Shown here: one piece after another, positions 4,002-7,248 of the stretch
Layout: every line of letters begins with the position of its first letter
Numbering within the stretch: position 1 is the stretch's first letter
NCBI GenBank assembly: GCA_002387005.1
Contig: DGKN01000159.1
Location: 1-7,248 of the forward strand
Length of the DNA stretch: 7,248 nucleotides
Direction of reading: 5' to 3'
Origin: Propionibacteriaceae bacterium UBA4569
GTDB lineage: Bacteria; Actinomycetota; Actinomycetes; Propionibacteriales; Propionibacteriaceae
Program-made: the position numbers and the translations under genes
Notes under the pieces: generated by a model
Database searches by the model: none
What the model was told of the DNA's origin: nothing
Seen by the model: the letters and a program-made list of their open reading frames with translations, nothing else

Positions 4002-5237
4002 ATGCAGTCCGTCCCGCAGCAGTACCGCCGCGCCCGCTGGGCCGTCGCCGCCCTCTTCTGGCTCAATGGCGCCACCATGGCCACGATGCTGCCGCGCTAC
4101 CCACTGATCCGCGACAACCTGGGCCTGTCGAACACCTTCTTCGGCCTGGCCATCGCCCTGGGACCCTTCGGCGGGCTCATCACCGGCTTCTTCACCGCCC
4201 GTCTGATGCGTCGCTTCTCGTCCGGCACCGTCGCGGTCTGGGCCCAGATCGCGCAAATCCTGTGCAGCCTGGTGGTGCTCAACGCACCCGCCCCGATCTG
4301 GTTCGCGGTGGGTCTGTTCCTGATGAGCGCCACGGACGTCTACACCGACATCGCGATGAACGCCCACGGTCTGCGCGTCCAGAAGCACTATCCGCGCTCG
4401 ATCAACAACACCTTCCATGGCTTCTGGTCCGTCGGCGCCTTCTCCGGTGGCCTGCTCGGATCGCTGTTCGCCGGCATCGACCTGCCGCTGTGGCAGCACT
4501 CCCTGGTCGCCGCCGCGATCATGCTGGTGGTCAACATCGCCCTGCGCCCCTTCCTGCTCAAGGGTCCCGACACCGAGATCGCCGAGGAGACCGCCGACGA
4601 CACCCCGCGCTCGAGGTCGCCGATCCCCCGCACCCTGTGGCCACATCTGCTGGCGTTGGGCCTGATGGGCGCCTTCGCCGCCGAGATCGAGGACTCCGGC
4701 TTCAACTGGGCCGCGATCTACCTGCACGACGCACTGGGCGCCGCACCCGCGCTGGCGGGGATGGGCCTCGCGGCCCTTGTCGGGGCGCAGACCATCGGAC
4801 GCTTCACCGGCGACGCGCTGACCGACCGCCTGGGCTACCGCAGAACCGCCCGGCTGGGCTGCGGCGTCGCCACCGTCGCGATGCTGGCAGCACTGGCCTT
4901 CCAGTCGATCCCGTTGACGCTGCTCGGCTTCGCGCTGGCCGGCTGGGGGGTCGCGACGGTCGTCCCGGCCGTCTACGTCGCCGGCGACAACATCCCGGGC
5001 CTCCCGCACGGCGCTGGTCTGTCGGTGGTCAACTGGCTGCTGCGCCTGTCGTTCATCGTCTTCCCGCCCTTGGTCGGACGGGTGGGTGACCTGGTCGGTC
5101 TGCGCACCGCCCTGCTGCTGATGCCCATCTCGACGCTGATGGTGGTGCTGTTCTCCGGCCATCTGGCCGGCGGACGACCCCGCCACGAGGCCAGCCGCGA
5201 GGCCGTGCTCGCGCAGGCATCCGCCGACCGGAACTGA
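4002..5237 (+). CDS. MFS transporter, YbjJ-like
   Basis: The protein has 411 residues and about 12 hydrophobic segments, normal for the major facilitator superfamily. After helix 1 (ARWAVAALFWLNGATMATML) come PRYPLIRDNLGLS, a degenerate loop 2-3 motif (TGFFTARLMRRFSSG, 61-75), and the stretch DVYTDIAMNAHGLRVQKHY (112-130) followed by NNTFHGFWSVGAFSGG. These last two are typical of the YbjJ group. The matching loop 8-9 motif is GRFTGDALTDRLGYRR. An acidic loop between helices 6 and 7 (EIAEETADDTPRSRS) is cytosolic. Substrate unknown; YbjJ relatives are often only annotated as MFS. ATG 4002 has AGGTG 8 nt upstream; ATG 3984 would add six residues and is nearly as likely. It lies 55 nt after the YchJ-like gene, with its own -10. 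Confidence 0.9.
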   Translation: MQSVPQQYRRARWAVAALFWLNGATMATMLPRYPLIRDNLGLSNTFFGLAIALGPFGGLITGFFTARLMRRFSSGTVAVWAQIAQILCSLVVLNAPAPIWFAVGLFLMSATDVYTDIAMNAHGLRVQKHYPRSINNTFHGFWSVGAFSGGLLGSLFAGIDLPLWQHSLVAAAIMLVVNIALRPFLLKGPDTEIAEETADDTPRSRSPIPRTLWPHLLALGLMGAFAAEIEDSGFNWAAIYLHDALGAAPALAGMGLAALVGAQTIGRFTGDALTDRLGYRRTARLGCGVATVAMLAALAFQSIPLTLLGFALAGWGVATVVPAVYVAGDNIPGLPHGAGLSVVNWLLRLSFIVFPPLVGRVGDLVGLRTALLLMPISTLMVVLFSGHLAGGRPRHEASREAVLAQASADRN

Positions 5238-5254
5238 CCGGGACGGACATCGAA

Positions 5255-5276
5255 GCGGGTCGCCCACCGCACCCGC
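5255..5276. terminator. Possible terminator hairpin after the MFS gene
   Basis: GCGGGT (5255-5260) and ACCCGC (5271-5276) form a perfect 6-bp GC-rich stem with a 10-nt loop, 17 nt after the MFS stop codon and before the next promoter. No T-tract follows, so it is a moderate call. Confidence 0.45.
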
Positions 5277-5307
5277 AGAGGTGCTGAAAACTGTCAGGGC
5301 GTTGCGG

Positions 5308-5313
5308 CAGACT
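5308..5313 (+). promoter_or_regulatory. Putative -10 (CAGACT) of a leaderless promoter for the MDMPI-like gene
   Basis: CAGACT keeps the key A at position 2 and T at position 6 of TANNNT. It is followed by exactly 6 nt (ggcgcc) and ATG 5320. There is no ribosome site before this ATG. It is the weakest hexamer of the series, but its spacing is identical. Confidence 0.4.
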
Positions 5314-5319
5314 GGCGCC

Positions 5320-5895
5320 ATGAGCGACAACCAGCCCACCATCGGCCAGCGACACCGGGCCGCCGCCTACGAGTTCACCGAGAAGGTCGACCAGACCCGC
5401 GACTGGGACGCCCCCACCCCCGTCAAGGAGTGGAGGGCCCGCGATGTCGTCCGCCACCTCGTCGAGTGGCCCCGCCAGCTCACCACCAGCGCGGTCACCT
5501 GGGGCGAGGTGCCCAGCGTGGACGACGATCCCGCTGGCGCGTGGCACGCCCACACCGACGAGGTCCAGGCCTTGCTCGATGACCCGGCCAGCGCCCAGCT
5601 GATGCTCGACAGCGAGCACTTCGGCCAGCGCCCGGTCACCGACGTGCTGGAGGAGTTCTACCTGCCGGACGTGTTCATGCACACCTGGGACCTCGCCCGC
5701 TCCCAGGGCATCACGGCCGACCTCGACCCGGTGGTTGCCGAGGCACTGTTCAAGGGAATGGAGCAGCAGGAGGAGATGCTGCGCAGCTCGGGTCAGTTCG
5801 GGGAACGCCAGGAGGTGCGTCCGGGCGCCAGCTACGAAGAGCAGTTGGTGGCCCTGATCGGGCGGGACCCGGCCTGGATCCGCCCCCGCGTCTGA
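5320..5895 (+). CDS. TIGR03086 / mycothiol-dependent maleylpyruvate isomerase-like metal-binding protein
   Basis: The protein has 191 residues. It follows the actinobacterial DinB-like fold family with the MDMPI N-terminal domain: WDAPTPVKEWRARDVVRHLVEWP (29-51) near the N-terminus, and YLPDVFMHTWDLARSQG (114-130) further on. His46, Asp117 and His121 are in the places where the family has its metal ligands (His, Glu or Asp, His); the true MDMPI enzyme uses His, Glu and His on zinc. The WDLA motif is strongly conserved in TIGR03086. Members may use mycothiol as cofactor, but most have no known reaction and no substrate can be given here. It is cytosolic. ATG 5320 is preferred over the GTG at 5281 because of the hexamer 6 nt before it and because homologues start near here. 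It converges on the marC-family gene. Confidence 0.85.
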   Translation: MSDNQPTIGQRHRAAAYEFTEKVDQTRDWDAPTPVKEWRARDVVRHLVEWPRQLTTSAVTWGEVPSVDDDPAGAWHAHTDEVQALLDDPASAQLMLDSEHFGQRPVTDVLEEFYLPDVFMHTWDLARSQGITADLDPVVAEALFKGMEQQEEMLRSSGQFGERQEVRPGASYEEQLVALIGRDPAWIRPRV

Positions 5896-5905
5896 CCTAT
5901 TCGCC

Positions 5906-5924
5906 TGGGGCTGCTTCGCCCTCA
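5906..5924. terminator. Possible terminator between convergent MDMPI-like and MarC-family genes
   Basis: TGGGGC (5906-5911) pairs with GCCCTCA (5918-5924), leaving T5922 bulged, around a 6-nt loop. It lies in the 44-nt gap between the two converging stop codons (5895 and 5940), the expected place for a shared terminator. No U-tract is present. Confidence 0.4.
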
Positions 5925-5939
5925 GCCACTGGCCCTGAC

Positions 5940-6536
5940 CTACCTCTGCACGAGGAAGAACTGCTGGATGCCGTCCAGCAACTGCTGGACGGCCACCAGC
6001 ACCAGGATCATGCCCATCAGGCGCTCCAGGGCGGTAAGCACCCGCTCGCCCAGGATCCGTTCCAGGAAACCCGAGCAGTACAGGATTCCCGCCGACAGGG
6101 TCCACGCGACGAGCAGGGCACCGAGCCAGACATACCAGCGGCCAGGGTCCTGGCTCATCAGCAGGATCTCTGTCGCCAGCACTGACGGTCCGGCGGTGTA
6201 GGGCACCGCGAGCGGGACGATGAAGGGCTCGTCCCCGGCCACGGGTTCCTCGAGCGTGGTCTCCGGGGTGGGGAAGATCATCTTCAGTGCGATGAGCAGC
6301 AGGATCACGCCGCCGGCGGTGGTGAGCGCCTCCTTGCTGACGTGCAGGTAGGCCAACATTCCCTGCCCGGCGAACAGGAAGGCCACCATGATGGCCAGCG
6401 CGATCAGCAGTTCGCGCACTATGACCCGCTGCTTGCGAGCGGGCGCGACCTTGCGTAGTGCGGTGAGGAACATCGGCACATTTCCCACCGGGTCCATGAC
6501 CAGGAACAGCAGGGTCGCTGCCGACAACAAACTCAC
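5940..6536 (-). CDS. MarC-family integral membrane protein
   Basis: The protein has 198 residues, the usual size, with about six transmembrane helices. The family signature DPVGNVP is at residues 15-21, and the second half-repeat contains PFIVPLAVPYTAGPSVLAT (104-122), matching the VPLAxPxxAGPG motif of MarC proteins. A short charged loop (TPETTLEEPVAGDEP) separates the two halves. MarC was once linked to multiple antibiotic resistance in E. coli, but this was later not supported; the transported substrate, if any, is unknown. The start is GTG 6536: GGAG (6548-6545, minus) lies 8 nt before it and an in-frame stop lies a few codons upstream, while the nearby ATG at 6549 is in another frame and stops at once. 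It is transcribed away from the XRE regulator gene. Confidence 0.9.
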   Translation of the reverse strand: MSLLSAATLLFLVMDPVGNVPMFLTALRKVAPARKQRVIVRELLIALAIMVAFLFAGQGMLAYLHVSKEALTTAGGVILLLIALKMIFPTPETTLEEPVAGDEPFIVPLAVPYTAGPSVLATEILLMSQDPGRWYVWLGALLVAWTLSAGILYCSGFLERILGERVLTALERLMGMILVLVAVQQLLDGIQQFFLVQR

Positions 6537-6584
6537 TGATTCACTCCATGCTCACAAAATTCTTTTGCCGCGCTCGGCTGCGAC

Positions 6585-6613
6585 AGGATATTCCATCACA
6601 GCGATGGCGTCAC
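6585..6613 (-). promoter_or_regulatory. Promoter GTGACG-17 nt-TATCCT for the MarC-family gene
   Basis: On the minus strand GTGACG (6613-6608) is separated by exactly 17 nt from TATCCT (6590-6585). The first shares TGAC with the TTGACA box, and the second fits TANNNT. Transcription would begin near 6578, giving a leader of roughly 40 nt with the GGAG ribosome site. The -35 overlaps one of the CGTCACG repeats, so a factor bound there would block the promoter. Confidence 0.55.
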
Positions 6614-6667
6614 GCCGCAACCTGAACTCATCCACAGCGCAGCATTCGTCACGCATTTCGCGTCACG
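6608..6667. repeat. Three direct copies of CGTCACG in the marC/XRE divergent region
   Basis: CGTCACG occurs at 6608-6614, 6647-6653 and 6661-6667, all in the same orientation; the last two are 14 nt apart. One copy coincides with the MarC promoter -35. They may be binding sites for a regulator, possibly the adjacent XRE protein. The remaining intergenic sequence between 6537 and 6720 shows no further gene. Confidence 0.45.
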
Positions 6668-6720
6668 AGGCGTTCCGGCCAGAAGGTCAATGGGCCCTGT
6701 TCACGGCCTGACGTGCGACG

Positions 6721-7248
6721 ATGCTGGGCGTGGAAAGCTTCGGGGAGGTGCTGAAGCAGCTGCGTCGCGAGGACGGGATGCGCCAGCTGGACCTCGTGGA
6801 CGCCCTCAACGGGGTCATTGCCCGCTCCACCCTCGCCAACGTCGAGGTAGGTAGGGAGAACCCGTCCATCCGGCTCTGGGAAGCCATCTGTTCCAATTTG
6901 CCGCACTGGGTCTCGCGGCTGGAACCGCTGTACCGGGCCAAGGGAGTTGCCGTCACGCCGACCCCCTTCGAGGTGTCCGGACCCTTTGAGCTGCTTGAGG
7001 CCACCTATGTGTACACCTTCCGCGAGCATCGCGCTCCCGAGGAGATCGTGCAGTTGCGACGCGTGCGTGCCTTGACCGACGGCGCGGACGGCTATGGCCT
7101 GAAATTGATGAACAATTCCGTTGGCTTCGACCTGGACTCCGAAGCCCTGTTCGGCGGCTGGATCGAGCAGCACGAGCGCATCCTCGGACCGAACGAGCAC
7201 CTCCACCTCACTCGCTTCCATTTCGATCGCCAGCTGTCACGTGGGGAG
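6721..7248 (+). CDS. XRE-type helix-turn-helix regulator, C-terminus cut by window edge
   Basis: The frame is open from ATG 6721 to the window end (176 codons, no stop). Residues 6-60 form an XRE/Cro-C1 helix-turn-helix domain: SFGEVLKQLRREDGMRQLDL, then ALNGVIARSTLANVEVGREN and PSIRLWEAICSNL. The DNA-recognition helix would be around ARSTLANVEVGREN. From about residue 82 a different, alpha/beta-looking part follows (FEVSGPFELLEATYVYTFRE, then EEIVQLRRVRALTDG, and later HLHLTRFHFDRQL), which I cannot assign and which may sense a ligand or mediate oligomerisation. No Shine-Dalgarno precedes ATG 6721; a GTG at 6730, 7 nt after GACGAT (6717-6722), is an alternative leaderless start. Divergent from the MarC-family gene, it may control that gene or itself. 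HTH call strong; target inferred. Confidence 0.82.
   Translation, partial: MLGVESFGEVLKQLRREDGMRQLDLVDALNGVIARSTLANVEVGRENPSIRLWEAICSNLPHWVSRLEPLYRAKGVAVTPTPFEVSGPFELLEATYVYTFREHRAPEEIVQLRRVRALTDGADGYGLKLMNNSVGFDLDSEALFGGWIEQHERILGPNEHLHLTRFHFDRQLSRGE

Noticed and set aside
3969..5342. Long minus-strand open frame (457 codons) opposite the MFS gene
   Set aside because: Its translation is Gln/Gly/Asp/Arg-rich low-complexity sequence without a domain, the usual antisense shadow of a GC-rich gene, while the plus strand gives a clear 12-helix transporter.
5053..6105. Minus-strand open frame (350 codons) from the MarC-family end into the MFS gene
   Set aside because: Antisense shadow of the MDMPI-like gene, with Gly/Val/Asp-rich sequence and no recognisable domain.
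1..7248. CRISPR array, insertion sequence, prophage or defence system
   Set aside because: No regularly spaced repeats, transposase, integrase, phage structural or nuclease genes are visible; the repeats found are short and local.

Overview
The window is GC-rich (mostly G/C at third codon positions) and looks like the chromosome of a high-GC Actinomycetota. A Propionibacteriaceae-like host is my guess from gene content, not something the sequence proves. Support for an actinobacterium comes from the gene families (DUF1801, GtrA-like, MpaB/DUF2236 oxygenase-like, TIGR03086/MDMPI-type) and from several genes that have a -10-like hexamer only 6-7 nt before the start codon and no Shine-Dalgarno, the usual arrangement of leaderless actinobacterial mRNAs. 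I see no insertion sequence, phage gene, CRISPR array or complete tRNA/rRNA.

Layout. 1-115 (-): N-terminus of an unidentified, probably membrane-anchored protein cut by the window edge. 232-591 (+): DUF1801/YdhG-like protein. 587-797: spacer with a 15-bp perfect inverted repeat, a short tandem repeat and a hairpin. 798-1268 (+): GtrA-like membrane protein. 1294-1805: a free-standing unit with a good promoter, a structured leader of about 220 nt, an upstream reading frame, an unrecognised 66-aa basic small protein with a very strong Shine-Dalgarno, and a 13-bp terminator stem. 1822-2685 (-): oxygenase MpaB-family (DUF2236) protein. 2737-3459 (-): VIT/CCC1-type Fe/Mn transporter. 3460-3571: divergent control region with a DtxR/IdeR/MntR-like palindrome. 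3572-3946 (+): YchJ/SEC-C-type protein. 4002-5237 (+): YbjJ-like MFS transporter. 5320-5895 (+): TIGR03086/MDMPI-like metal-binding protein. 5940-6536 (-): MarC-family membrane protein. 6537-6720: divergent control region with three copies of CGTCACG. 6721-7248 (+): XRE-type regulator, cut by the window edge.

How the genes relate. Most appear to be separate transcription units, with recognisable promoters or terminator stems between them, so no multi-gene pathway is encoded here. The best functional link is metal homeostasis: the VIT-type transporter keeps its metal-binding residues, and its divergent promoter region carries the DtxR-like operator. The least explained part is the 1294-1805 unit. 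Its leader can fold into two mutually exclusive structures, and its upstream frame overlaps the small gene by ATGA, which suggests post-transcriptional control of an unknown small protein. The other genes look like ordinary chromosomal content.
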